A stretch of DNA of 64,000 nucleotides, taken from positions 1,240,001 to 1,304,000 of the forward strand of contig JAALGY010000039.1 of NCBI GenBank assembly GCA_032358165.1. The letters run 5' to 3'. Below the pieces are notes generated by a model. The model made no database searches. It worked only from the letters and a program-made list of their open reading frames with translations, and was not told the origin of the DNA. This document shows positions 12,027 through 23,726 of the stretch, piece after piece. The DNA is from Diplosphaera chodatii. Lineage: Eukaryota > Chlorophyta > Trebouxiophyceae > Prasiolales > Stichococcaceae. The translations under genes and the position numbers were made by a program. How positions within the stretch are numbered: the stretch's first letter is position 1; each line of letters starts with the position of its first letter.

Positions 12027-12882
12027 CTGCGTTGCGCCTCGGCCGTGCCGACGCACACGGCTGGCCGCCGCCAAGGTGGACATGTGATCACCCGTCCAGG
12101 TCATGCAGCGTCACAGCCTTGCGAGTCCGCAAGTTGTTGGCATCTGGCAGCACCCAGCAGACCTGCGGCGTTTTGTCGCCATCATGCATGGACGGCCCGG
12201 CTGCCATGGCCTTCCAGACCCTGGCCAGATCCGATCAGGTCTAACATAGGTTGCGGAGCCTCTGTCTGCTCCCTGACGCTTGCAGCAAAAGTCGCCTGAC
12301 TGTCAGTCTGGCGCTGCGGGCAGCGGCGGAGCAGCACCTGATGTGTCACCCTGTGAAAGCAGGTGTACAGCGACCAGGCAATCGGTCTTTCAGAATCTCG
12401 TGCGCAGACGTACGGCCGCAAGGCTGTGTGTGACAGTGCTGCTCAGCTGCGCAGCATGCAACCGTGCTCCAGGAGGGTTGCTGCAGGGTGGTCCGCCACG
12501 TGGGCCTTGCTCCCGCCCTGGCTGGCCAGAGTTTTGGCGCGCTGTGAGTTGCACTCCGACCACGTTCGAGCCGCGGGCACACGGGCACTTGCAGTTGCAC
12601 AGGCTCCGCTCCGGCGCGCACGAGCCTCTGCAGGACACTAGTGTTGTGTCTACGAGCAAGGACACCGCTAAAGGGCCACCCCGTGGACCCTCTGCATGGG
12701 CGGGGCCTGTGTCTTGCGAAGCGTTGCGGATCTGGTGGCGGCCGTATAGACATAGCAGGTTTCGCACAGCCGTAGCGAGTCAAGCATAGCTGGCTGGTAC
12801 GCTGCGCATGTGAGAGGCGGTTTTTTTAGGACTCAGCTAGTGTTTGGACGAGGTCGGAGAACTCGCCCCGTGGCACGCCAAC
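12027..12882. other. Divergent intergenic region, RRP40 / unknown gene
   Basis: 856 bases between opposed start codons. Short overlapping ORFs exist on both strands but none has splice-phase or family support. A T7 run at about 12822 is the only conspicuous sequence. Confidence 0.5.
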
Positions 12883-15800
12883 ATGGGCGCCGCAGCCTCG
12901 TCCCGGGCCGCTGCTGATGCCAGGAAGGCTCAGAAGGTGAGTGCATGCGGGTTGCACGCATGCAGGGTGCGGAGAGCTGTGCTGCACCGTGATAGGTGTT
13001 TGAATGTTTGACGATTGCTTCTACTCTTGCATGCCGGGCCCCCTTCGCGGCCGGGCAGCATTGACAGCCTCTGTTACGGGGTACTTGATGGTCTCAGACA
13101 CCTGATAGAGAAGATTGCTGCTGTTGAGCGGCTCCCAGACCGCCCGAAAGCACTGTCCTCCGTGGCACCGGTTGAGCGTCCGTTATGTCCGATTCGGTTG
13201 CATCAAACTCAAATGCTTTGGCCCCCGCGTCGCGCTTCCACAGCCTTGCAGCATGCAGGTTGACCACTCCGGCCAGCGTGCCTTACGTAGTCAGACAGCT
13301 GCGGCACCAACGTGTTTGGACGTGAACTCCGCGGCTTGATGTTTGCCGCCTACCGAGACCGCGCATGCTCGTCGCACTGATATCTTGCGGATTGTAAGGC
13401 AGCGTTGGGACGCAGCCGGGAGTCAGACAGCATTTGGGCTGCTGCAATCTCCATACATCAGCGTTGCTGTTCAAATGCTGCATGTGTTGGTTGCAGAACG
13501 CGATGGGACGGCACGTGGCAAATGGACCGGGCTCCGGCGACGACGGTGTGGCGCCAGCAAAGGCTGTGGCACCGCTGCTAGACCGCCAGGACACCGCCAG
13601 GGCGCTGCCGGACGCCCAGAGCACAGGCAAGCATCGGCGCAGCAGCCGGCGCGACAAGGGCGACAAGCGAGCCACGGCGTCGGCGGACGGCGTGCTGCGG
13701 CGTGTGCGAAGCAAGCGGCGGCATGTGGCGTCGGACGCGCAGCAGCGGCAGACGCAGCCTGCTGTGGGTACTGCCCAGCCGGGCGCCAGCGCCAACGCTT
13801 TTGTCAGCCTGCGGGGGCCTGAAGGCAAGAAGGCAGCAGCAGTTCCCCTCAGCAGCTCTCCGGAGGTGCGCCATACAGTTGTTGCAGCGACACCATCACA
13901 CATTGCTGTAACTCAATGTGGCTGCGTCAGGGCGTCCTGCTGTTGAGCCCTGTCGGACGCCCGCTGATCCTGCTGCAGGTTGCGGAGGTCTTCAGAGCTG
14001 CCACGCTGCCTGTGATGCACCTGTCGGTGCGCACACGGCGCGACCCAGGTTTGTTCGGTGATGGCACTGCATGCTGCTGTGCTGCACGTGCTCATCTCAA
14101 GCCCAGAGGATCCTCTCGGCAACGCTGGCTCGGTTGAGATGCAGTGATACTTACCTGCAACCACCTGTGACACTATGCCGCAGGTGATGTAGCCAACAGG
14201 CGGAGGCACCGGCAGCGCAGCGAAGAGGTGGCAGCAGCGTCCCCGCCACAGCCGCAGTCTGCCGCCCAGGCAGCGGTCGCGCATGCGGTGGCGCGCGCGA
14301 CGCTGCGGCGTGGCAGCAAGAGCAGCAGCAGCAGCGGCGACGGCGGCCGCTCCTCCATGGCTGCCACCGTGCACAGCCTCGGCCGCAGCCTGCGGCGCAT
14401 ATCGATTGCCAGCGGCAGCCCTGTTAAGCAGCGGCATCAACTGAAGGCGGCGGCAGCTACGGCATGCACCAATGCCGTCAGCAGGATGCCAAACAAGTCC
14501 CAAACCGCGGCCGGAAGCGGGACCCTGCAGCCGCCTCCCAGGCCTGAAACGCCAAGCACCGATGCGGGCAGCTGCAACGGCGACACAATGTCCACCACAG
14601 TCGACCTGCACCTGCACCTGCCGCCGCAGCAGCAGCCCTGCAGCAGCAGTTCCCCGCCTGCTGTGGGCGTCGCAGCGGCGGCGGCACCCCAGGCGCAGTC
14701 ACCAGCGGCGGCCGCAGCGGTGTCGCCCGCATCGCACGGGACCGCAGGCGGGCCGGCACCCAGGCAGCGGCCGCCCTACTGCAGCCACCCCCTGGACGGC
14801 ACCCCCCGGTCCCTCGTGCGGCACCCCCTGCAGCGGACGTGGCCCAGCTCCGGCCGCCTGTCCGCCCGCATGCGCACGGTGAGCGCTCGTTCGCACTTAC
14901 TAGTGTACGTCAATTGATGAGCCCTTGTCAAGCTGGGCAAGTGGCTGGCTTGTGGGAGCGTGGCCTAGGATATTTTCCGCCTCAAACTCTGAGTGCGCAC
15001 AGTAGACAGCGCCGTGGCCAAGCTCAGCTTTTGAATGCTGGGAGCCTTGTACGATGAGCTGGCCGTAAGTCGAGCTCAGTGCTCCTGTCTGACGACCTGC
15101 TCATCTACTCGCATTGTGTGTAGATTGATCTTTAGGGTTTGGAAGTGTACTATGCTCACATGTGTTGTACCTGTACTGGTACATACTGTGAATATGCACA
15201 AGTGTACCTCCCACTGCAAACTGCCGTCGGCCTGGACGTGTGCTGTACACACCTGCTGCCCCGATGCCGATCGCAGAGCAGCTGGTCCGCCTGCAATCCT
15301 TGCCGCTGCTGCCTGTACCTAAGCTGGCACAAGTCGGATCTTCTTCTGTGTCTTGACCTCACTTGTTGCGTCGGCTGCAGGTAAGCACCGACAGCACATG
15401 GCTGCTGCCGCTGGGAGCTGCGGCCGCCGCTGACGACTCTGCATCGGAGTGGTCGGCCCTGGAGGTGCGGGCGACACGTGAGCGACTGGGCTACGATGGC
15501 CAACTCTCAGGTATGGCCCTGCATCCATAACCCAAGCTTGTCTGCTGTCACGCTGTGCAGTCCGGTTGGTGTATCACACGCGTCATGGTCACTGGTTGTG
15601 CGGATGGCTATTTAGAGGCCAGGTCTGCAAGCCAACTATGGACAACCATTGGTACACCATCAGCGTGCGCAGCTGCAAGTCTGACCGAACAACTGGGCCC
15701 CCCCTGCATGCAGACGACTCTGACAGCGACTCCGAGTTTTGGGGCGGTCTCGCGGCCCGCGTCGCTGCCGCCAAGCGTCAGCGGGATGGCCCCCCAGCAG

Positions 15801-16161
15801 TGGGCACCGCCGCCGGCCCGAGCCCGCCTCCCCCTGCGTCCGACATGGAGGCCCGCAGCCTGGCCTACAGCCGTGCGGTTGCCGCGGCGCAGCACCCCGT
15901 CTTCAACCTCAGCAATCCAGAGGTGAAGCTGGGACTGCTATGTCGAGCCAACGTGCGTGCAACTGCGCATGGCTACCTCTCGCGCAGCCGAGCTGCAAGA
16001 TTGTCACTGGTGTATCGGCCATTGCAGTGTTGCCCGCAGTTTGACCAGCTGCTGCTGCACTCCCAGATGGTGTGCCCCCTCACCCTTCTGTACACGTCCA
16101 CATCCTGCAGGAGGCAGTCATGGCGCAGAACGCAGCGCTGTATCGGGAGCTACTACGGTGA
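12883..16161 (+). CDS. Unknown protein with N-myristoylation-type start (MGAAASS)
   Basis: Seven exons join in phase: 12883-12936, 13497-13865, 13979-14048, 14184-14878, 15381-15510, 15714-15922, 16111-16161, giving 525 residues. I do not recognise a family. It starts MGAAASSRAA, which fits an N-myristoylation signal. Exons 2 and 4 encode Ala/Arg/Ser/Pro-rich disordered sequence with Arg-rich stretches (RRVRSKRRH; RRRHRQRSEE). An acidic patch, DDSDSDSEFWGG, follows, and the C-terminus EAVMAQNAALYRELLR looks helical. The exon VAEVFRAATLPVMHLSVRT is the least biased part and the best place to look for homology. The consistent phase of all seven joins is the main evidence that it is real. Confidence 0.7.
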
Positions 16162-16815
16162 CGCAGCTCGGCATGGGCCAGCATCAGATGCGGCAGACTA
16201 GCACATGCAGCACACACGGCTGCCGGGAACCCTGCAAGCCACACCCTGCTCTGAGCACTCGCAACAACTCAACAACGGCATCTTGGCCCTCTGACCTCAT
16301 CTGTACACTACCGCATCACTTGCCAGGCAGCTCACCACAGCTGCGGTGCTGGCTATTTCATGCGCAGTTCCTAATGTTCAACAGGGGCACGGGGTCCCAC
16401 AGGGAGCTATGCAGTTTGGCTGTCGGGATAACTGACAATGAGTTTTGTATGGGTTTGGGTTTTGTACGGGCGGGTTCTGAGGTGTGCCCGGCAAACTACG
16501 GTGCATGATGCTCTCTGTCAGCACTATCAGTTTTTGGGCCAGGGGCGTGCTGCTAGCAGCTTGGTGCAGGCGCCAGGGCCGCGTGGGTTGCCAGCATTCT
16601 CCGGGGGAACTGCAACTCCGTATCGGCAAGTGGTACACGAGCAATGTTGGAGCACGGGTTATGTATGGTAGTTTGATAGTTTCACTTTTGTGCCGCTGTT
16701 GATTTTCCATGCACCTGCGTTAATTGACATCGTTCTTGCATTTGTCCTGCTGTCTACCTGCTGCATTCCGCACACTGCATTCGTCGCTGATCTGGTCTCG
16801 TCCGCTTTGCTAGTG

Positions 16816-16820
16816 TTACA
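16816..16820 (-). terminator. Candidate TGTAA polyadenylation signal of the amine oxidase gene
   Basis: ttaca on the plus strand, so TGTAA on the minus strand, about 210 bases past the amine oxidase stop. TGTAA is the usual chlorophyte poly(A) signal. Confidence 0.45.
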
Positions 16821-16835
16821 AACGTAGTTATTCGC

Positions 16836-16840
16836 TGTAA
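16836..16840 (+). terminator. Candidate TGTAA polyadenylation signal of the MGAAASS gene
   Basis: TGTAA on the plus strand, about 675 bases past the stop at 16161. A long 3' UTR would be needed, which is normal in chlorophytes. It would overlap the opposing 3' UTR. Confidence 0.4.
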
Positions 16841-17029
16841 AGCTGCTCATGCCTGGTCACACCCACACTCAACTCCTCAGTTTACTGATGGTCTCCCGGG
16901 GAGTGCCTTTCTGATGCCTCTGTGGTGCCGACCCACGTCCAGCTGTGAAGCGCTGGTGAATCGGCAGCCTGTATGCTCTCTGCAACGCGCCGCAGCGTGC
17001 CCGACCCAGCCAGCGGTTGCTGCGCCACC

Positions 17030-20000
17030 TCAAAGCGTGCTGAGCGGGGGTGTGGCAGCCGCAACAATCTGAGCCGCTGCCGTCTGCCCAGTCTCCAATG
17101 CCGCCTGCTGGCAGTGATGCACACAACATGCTATCGAGATGCATGACCATTGCATGTCGAGCGGTGATGATGGTCCTGCATGCCAACGCAGCGGCAACCG
17201 CATCTCAGGGCAACACCGCGGGCTGCAACCGCCACGCAGCATGGCAGCCAGGGCAGCGACTGCTGCCCTGGGTTTCCGAACATTGGCACGACCGCCATTC
17301 ACTCTACCTTCACACGCTGCATGACAGGCAGCGGGGCCAGCCGTTGCTGCAACAGCACCTGCATGCAGGGGTTGACGGCCGGGTGCGTCGCCTCCCCCGC
17401 GAAGAACAGCGTGCCGGCGACGGGCGCGCCCAGCGCCCGCCTGTCCCCTGGCTGCGCACCTGCAGCAGCGGAATTGGACATGTGCGATGTCAAAAGATAG
17501 AATAGATCAGGGGCTAAGTACTGGGTCACCAGCGCCCCCAGCGCCCCGCCTGTTCCCTGGCTCCGCCCCTTCGGCAACATCAACGGATGTCGGTGAGCTT
17601 GAAATTGAAGTCCCAGTCAGATTAGGGGTCAGTTACTGTTGGGTCAATCTAAACCCAGCGCCCGCTTGTGCCCCGACTCTGCCTCTGCGGCGGTGCAGCT
17701 GCAGGGGCGGGTGTGCTTGGCCTGTGGCTCAGGATCCTCGGGAGATGGTGTGAAGCCATGGAGACGGTGCATGTGAGAGGTGAGGACCGCCCGCTGCCTG
17801 AGGGCCACTGCTGTGTAGCCCCTACTCCGGGCAGAGCAGGGCAGGCACCACACCCGTGCACAGCATGTGCTCCTGATTGGAGCACACAGGCACAGCAGCC
17901 GCTGGTACCTAGCGTGGGGTAGGTGTAGGCGCCGCCAATGTACGGCTCCCGGCTCCAGTCCACGACTGCGGCTGTGACGAACGCCGCGGAGGCCGGCGCA
18001 CGCTGCTGGGCCGTCCCTGCACAGGGTGAGTGTACCCACGTCAGAATGCCTGCCAGTTCCTCCCCTGCCAAAAGGAACACTAACGACGCACTCTTGCCAA
18101 GTCCGCGATTGCGCCAGCAGCAACTACGTGGACATGCGTACCCAGAGCCTGGTGACCTGCACAGACCGCTGCATGGATCCACGCAACACAAAGCCTCGCT
18201 GAGCCAACTGTCGTCTGGGTTGAAGGCCGTACCCAGGCCACTCATAAGCAACATCTAAGGCGCCTCATCAAACATTCCGTTCCCTTATCGGTCCCTTATC
18301 GTTCTCTTGTGCCCGCAATACATGCAGCAGGGTTTTGAGCCTCTCACCAAACATCTCGTCCAGTTGGTCGAGGGCCCGCCGCACCGCCACCGCCGCCGGC
18401 AGCGCGGCGATCGCCTCTGCCGAGGGGCCGCACACAAAGCCCGTGACGGCATGTCGGCATGGTACACTTCGCAGGTGCCCATCCCCTCCCATCGCTGTGC
18501 TGCTGCTGCTGCTGCTGCTGCTGCGGTGCTGACCCTGCTGACTCGCCTCTGCGGGGCTGACGCTGCTGCCAAGGTGGTCGCAAGTCTGGGAGCCACCACT
18601 GCCAAGGCCGCCACTGTTTTGCTGCGCCGGTTTGCAGCGCAGTCCTGCGACGTCAGCCGCTGTGACTGTGATCGCAGTCGGCTGCCGTGCACCGTCTGCC
18701 TGAACGCCAGCTGGATCTTGCTGGCCGCCGTCGCTAACACAGGCTCCCTCGTTGCCGCCCCCTCGGCCGCCGCCGCCGCTGCCGCCGCCGTTAGGCTGTT
18801 GCCCGTGTGCGGGCGCTGACTGCCGCTGCGCTGGGTAGGACGTGGCCCACAGCTCTGGAAGAAAGGCGCCGGGGCAGACGGCGTCCCAGAAGCCCTCCGT
18901 CCACACTGCGACATGACCATGCCCCACAAGTTTCTGCTCTCTGTCCAACGATTCGACGCGCGGCAGATGCAGCCAATGCAGGGGCCACCCTGGAGGCAGC
19001 TGGCGAGTCTGCCTGCTTGAGGAGCAGACCGACTGGGCCATTTGCATCATCAAGAGACCAAATGAAAGCACCTGGGTGCGAGAAGCCCAGCAGGAGCTTG
19101 ACGGCTGTCCCCATGCGCAGGCGCCCCACCGCCGCCTGCACCAGCAGCCATTCTGGATGTGGCAGCTGGTGTAGACAAGCTCTGGCTCCAGGATACGTGC
19201 TCAGTGATGGTGTCTCTGCTGGGTGGCTGTCACCTGCTTCCGTGGGGGCAGCGGTGGCTGGAAGCGCAGGCTGCCCCCCTGCAGCATCCGCAGCGGCACC
19301 GTCACCAGCACCCTGTAATGAAACAGGCACAGTCAAATCTGCCGAAGCTGCTACAACAGTTACAACAACATAGGCACTCAACCAACGGCGAATGATGGCA
19401 GCTGTAGAGCGTCACAGCTGCTGCGCTTTGAGGGCTTTAGCCTGGCAGCTCACAGAGTGCTGTTGATGCGGCATCCTTCCCACCTATCACATTGCAGCAG
19501 CTGCCCACGTGGCCCGTGCAGCACAGCGCCGCCGCGGCTGCCGCTGCAGGGCTGCCAGTTCACCAGGCTGACGGGCCAGCCGCAGCGCGTGTGCCCCGCC
19601 AGCGGCGCCGCGAGGTGGGCAACGAGGCCGCGCAGCGAGCGGTCCAGCAGCAGGTAGCTCTCCCCTGCAGGTGCGGACATGGGTGTGCATTTCCATTTGA
19701 ATTTGATTGTTTTGAATTTCATATTTGAGGTTACGTTGTACTGCCAACACGAGCTTTCTACCACGAGGTGTGCAAGTTCATCTTCGATCAGTTGTTGAAC
19801 AACAGCATTGAACAAGAGTTGGTGGTTGTTGTTGAACAGCATCAACACGATGTGCCTCCCAGGGTGCGGAGGAGCAAGCAGCAGCGTGCTCGCGATCGTA
19901 CAGATCGTGTCCCTGCTGCCGCTCTACCCTGCCATCTCCTTGGAAACAGGTTGCAGAGAGTGCTATGGCGGCTGCGCACCGGCGTCCCAGGCGTTGTTCT

Positions 20001-21640
20001 CTGCGATGAGCTCCCGCACGCCCAGCTGTGCGAGGCCAGCCCCGAAGTCGTTCGCCCAGCAGGCGTCCGCCGCCGCCAGCGCGCGTCTGCTGGCGCCCTG
20101 CGGGCCGACCGTGCACTCACTTCCTCCGAAACTGCCAAGGCCTGGTCTGGCCGTTCTGCAGCACACGAGCGCTGCTATGCAGGGTTCGTTGCACAGCGAG
20201 GGCAAGCGCTACCCATGCAGTACACACAGTTTGCATGCATGGGCGTGGCAAGGACATATTGCAGGCATCGTCGATATGTGCGGTGAATATATATTCTCAG
20301 TATATATATATTCACCGCACATATGTATATATGTATAAATATCTACCTGCAGCCGCAGCCAGGTCTCCGCGGAGATGTCGGGCGTGGGCGGCGCCATGGC
20401 CCCGATGCCGCTGAACTTATCCTCCAGCCAGTCCACTTCGTCATCCTGAAAAATGGCATCGGACACCATCATCAGCTTCGGCGCCTCTGCAATGGTGGCC
20501 GAGTGTGCTGCAGTGTTACCGTTTTTCCATATATCGAACACATCAACCCACAGCAGGCGAACCATCAGGAGGAGTACCATGCACCCTCGTGTACTATTGT
20601 GCAGTCCAGGGCATCGACGTCGCAGCCCAAGCCAGTGTATCCGCAGCGCACCGCTTTCAATTCACTGACCGGACGCACCTGCGCTCCAGGGCCGGCGAGG
20701 CGGCGCTCGCCCCGCCACCACCAGTGGTCCGGCCACGCCAGCTCCCGCAGCGCGCACCCCATCTCCTCCAGCAGCCCCTGCAGCAAAACACGCAGGCACC
20801 ACTGCTTGGATTGAAAGCCTTTAAAAAGGTTCAAGGTTGCCTGCTCGTGTAGATGAATTCCTGTCCCAAGTAGTAGCAGCAGTGGTTTGCTGCACTGGTC
20901 CTTGGAACCCTGCAGCCTCCTGGGCTCCGCGCACCTTCAGCAGCGCGTTGCCGCCGTGCACGAACTCGGGTCCGGCCTCGATCGGCCACTCTGCCACGCC
21001 CTCGACCTGCAGACGCCACGGATGCTGATGAACCACACTGCAGCGCCTGGGCCCCTCCTCACGTTGAGGCCAGTCGGGCAGCGCTGCGCCAAAGCCCACA
21101 GCTGGCGCTGTGGATCTGCGGCCTGCCATCATCGTCCACTGCAGCTGCCGCCGCATGACTCTGCAGTCACGTGTATGCTTGCCATGCCACAGGCCGGTGA
21201 CATTCATGAGAATGTCACGACGCTGAACATGGAGAAGTGTCACAATCCCCAAACCCTAGACCCTACCTGCTTGATGCGGCCGCCGAGAGCATCGGACGCC
21301 TCCACCAGCAGCAAGTCGGGGAACTTGGGCAGCAGTAGCCGGGCCGCATACCTGTGGTGGGAGCAGGCACGTTGATCTTCCATGCAGTCGCTGTGACGAC
21401 TTAATGTGCATGTCGCTGTCTGCATCCAGCTTGCGCGCTGCTGAGCAATGCCGTCATAAGCATCAGCCTCTGGCATTCCACGGCTGGCTTTTTTGTGCAC
21501 CCCGTGAGCCGAGTACCGAGACAGAAGTCGACGTGCGCAAAGGCATGCAGGGTCGACCGAGGTGGCCGGCTGGCGACTCACAGTCCTGCTAGGCCTCCGC
21601 CAATGATCGCGATGCTGTGGCGGCGGCGGCTGTCCGCCAT
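17030..21640 (-). CDS. Flavin-containing amine oxidase (polyamine oxidase / LSD1-like type)
   Basis: Thirteen exons: 21640-21582, 21351-21267, 21006-20935, 20777-20679, about 20484-20347, 20097-19980, 19664-19484, 19312-19234, 19135-19072, 18905-18348, 18016-17909, 17459-17359, 17104-17030; about 578 residues. It binds FAD (N-terminal SIAIIGGGLAGLYAARLL, EASDALGGRI; C-terminal GTLFFAGEATHPAVNPCMQ). FQPPLPPRKQAAVGRLRMG contains the Lys at the position of the active-site Lys of maize polyamine oxidase and LSD1. WSREPYIGGAYTYPTLG is also typical. It should oxidise polyamines with release of H2O2; a histone-demethylase role is less likely since no SWIRM or tower domain is seen. No signal peptide. 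Exon 10 carries an unusual Ser/Gly/Gln insert of over 100 residues. The exon 4/5 join is the only uncertain one. Confidence 0.93.
17529..17680 (-). repeat. Degenerate copies of the 5' end of amine oxidase exon 12, in the preceding intron
   Basis: On the minus strand the exon opens with a GCAGCCAGGGGACAGGCGGG core at 17459-17420. A close copy, GGAGCCAGGGAACAGGCGGG, with further GC-rich match lies at 17572-17529, and a weaker third copy (GGGCACAAGCGGGCGCTGGG) near 17680-17651. Confidence 0.7.
20274..20324. repeat. Perfect 21-bp inverted repeat (hairpin) in an amine oxidase intron
   Basis: Arm 20274-20294 (atatgtgcggtgaatatata plus t) is the exact reverse complement of 20304-20324, with a 9-base loop. 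More TA-rich sequence follows to about 20341. It sits in the intron between exons 20484-20347 and 20097-19980, on a far more AT-rich background than the surroundings. Confidence 0.95.
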
Positions 21641-22204
21641 CACCCCGTACTGCTCCGTGTGCTACAGCATTTGCACGATGTCACGCGTGTTTCACTTCGA
21701 CGGATTTGCTGAAGGGTCCCCTGTCAACGGCCAGAGGCTGCACGCTGTCGGCTGCCGCTGCGGCACATGCACCGCTTTCATGAAACTATCACGCTAATGC
21801 GTGGTTGAGCAAGCCGCTCGTCGGCAACTGGATGCTGATGCACTGCAAAACACCAGCTATACCAGCTGTACGTCTGGAATCTGGAGTGAGCTCTGCTATG
21901 CACTGTCTGCTGCACATCAGTGGGTGAACATACCTCGTCAGTAAGGTAATCCTCCCTTGGCACAACAATCTCCCTCAGATCTTGCTGGACACACCCAGAT
22001 TGCAGCTATCAAAGCTGCCCACACCGACGCTGCTGTAGGTGGTTAGCACGTCGATCAACTTGATAGTTGACCCACTGGCTCGAGGCAACTGAGGCAGCCG
22101 CTCTTGCTCAGAGGCAGCAGTTTGGGATTGCTCATGTCCTACTGCCTTCGATAGCCGAATTGCACTGCGCTTCTGGGTCCTCTGCAGACTTTCGGCGTGC
22201 TACT
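21641..22204. other. Divergent intergenic region, amine oxidase / zinc-finger gene
   Basis: 564 bases between opposed start codons; both promoters should lie here. No defined element was recognised. Confidence 0.5.
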
Positions 22205-23314
22205 ATGTCAGTACGAGCATGTCCAGCAGCTGTGTGCGCTGCCACGTCACCGTGCAGCATCGCTAGTCATCAGAGCAGCGGCAGGGCTGGCGCCGCAACC
22301 AGGCACCACTGTCAGCTGCGGCAAACGCCATGGCAACCAGCGCCGGTCGTCCAGAATTGCAGATGTTCGCGGCGAGACCCTTCGGTGGCTGCCACACAGC
22401 GGGAGCGGGATGCTGCGGCATCCGGCAGCGAACCGAAGGTGCCAGGGTGCAGCAAGCAGCACACGTATTGGCATCCACCGCCAACAGCAACCAAAGATTG
22501 CCCAGGACTACAAAGCGGAGCACTGCATGCAGATGCAGCTGTATCCTGATGTGTACTGCCACATATCAGATGTCGTGCACATTCCATTTGCAGGGTTCGG
22601 AGCCTGAGCAGCGGGGCAACATCCTTCAGAACCTGGCGGCCAGCCTCTTGAAAGGGGTAGGTGCTGTGTGCGCATGGAGGTTCAAGCGATGAGAACCACC
22701 TTCTAGGGCAAGATGCTTCAACCGTAGAGATCGTGCGAGGGTGCTCATTGGCTCTGCACAGGCAGCATCGCGGCTGGATCGGGGCACAACCACCTGCCTG
22801 AAGTGCAGAGGAACTGGCACAGTCGCGTGCACGGCCTGCAAGGTGCTAGTGCAAGTCTGTCTGCCTGCTGTTGCATACTGATCGCCTGCCATCTGCTGCA
22901 CATTGCAGCGCAACCCACGGAATGCATGTCGCACGGGGACGGTGCACGCATGCCTTCCGGCCTGATCTTCCACATCACCTATGTGCGCCAGGGACATGGC
23001 GTGCTGGAGAAGACGCAAGTGCGCATGAAGACAGCGGGGCGGGTGTCCAACAGGTGCAACATGGCAAGGCACTCGAGCGGCACTCGAGCCGCATGAACCA
23101 TACAGCGAAGCGAATGAGGCTGACCGCTGCTAACAATAGCACACTGTGCCTGTCCTTGGAACGGCCCCTGCAGGATGGGGTGTCGGCTATGTAAGACATG
23201 TCCCTCAGATTGGGTCGGGTGGACCGCAGGTGCGGCAAGTGCGGAGGCGGCGGCAGGAGCACCTGCACAGCGTGCAAGGGGCGCGGCTTCCGCGGCGACG
23301 TGTTTGAGGAGTAG
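22205..23314 (+). CDS. J-domain-less DnaJ-type CxxCxGxG zinc-finger protein, probably plastid
   Basis: Five exons join in phase: 22205-22438, 22594-22656, 22762-22842, 22992-23053, 23209-23314; 181 residues. Four CxxCxGxG-type repeats are visible: CLKCRGTG, CTACKGHG, CGKCGGGG and CTACKGRG, the last ending a few residues before the stop (GFRGDVFEE). This is the DnaJ cysteine-rich zinc-binding module without J domain, as in plant BSD2 (Rubisco assembly) and LQY1 (photosystem II repair). The first 78 residues are rich in Ala, Ser, Arg and Gln with few acidic residues, as expected of a chloroplast transit peptide. A holdase or thiol-isomerase role in the plastid is inferred from the family; the exact orthologue was not settled. 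Confidence 0.85.
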
Positions 23315-23726
23315 CAGCTGCGCGGGTGCAGTGTGCACATTGGATATGGTCATCCCTGACGGCGAAGGAAGCTGTGTTGAGGACGATGCGTTCACTGCCT
23401 GACTGGAGGGGCACTGACCGAGTTTCTCAGAGATATGCGTCAGTGCTGCAATCTGGAGGCTAGAAAACTGTGTTGCACAGCATGATATACACAATGATCA
23501 ACACCTCTTCACCAAGCAAGCGATACGTGATCATTATCGTATCGCGTCGAACACATGGCGCATAGCGGCTGACAGTTCAGCATCACCTCAACCAAATTCG
23601 GGACATTGCCCTGAGTCAATCTGATCTTTAAGCTGTCAACCATCGACGACGCTTCGTGTGTAGTTATGTTCTGGCATCGCATCAAGCAGGTCAAGGTATA
23701 TGTGACCCCATCACCCTCCTTACTAT
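23315..23726. other. Convergent 3' region, zinc-finger gene / GFA gene
   Basis: 412 bases between facing stop codons. No coding signal and no TGTAA motif seen. Confidence 0.5.

Larger units (their letters stand above)
16162..17029. other. Convergent 3' region with polyadenylation motifs on both strands
   Basis: 868 bases between two stop codons facing each other. No coding exon was found. Single TGTAA motifs on each strand lie 20 bases apart (listed separately), so both 3' UTRs probably extend deep into this region. Confidence 0.55.
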
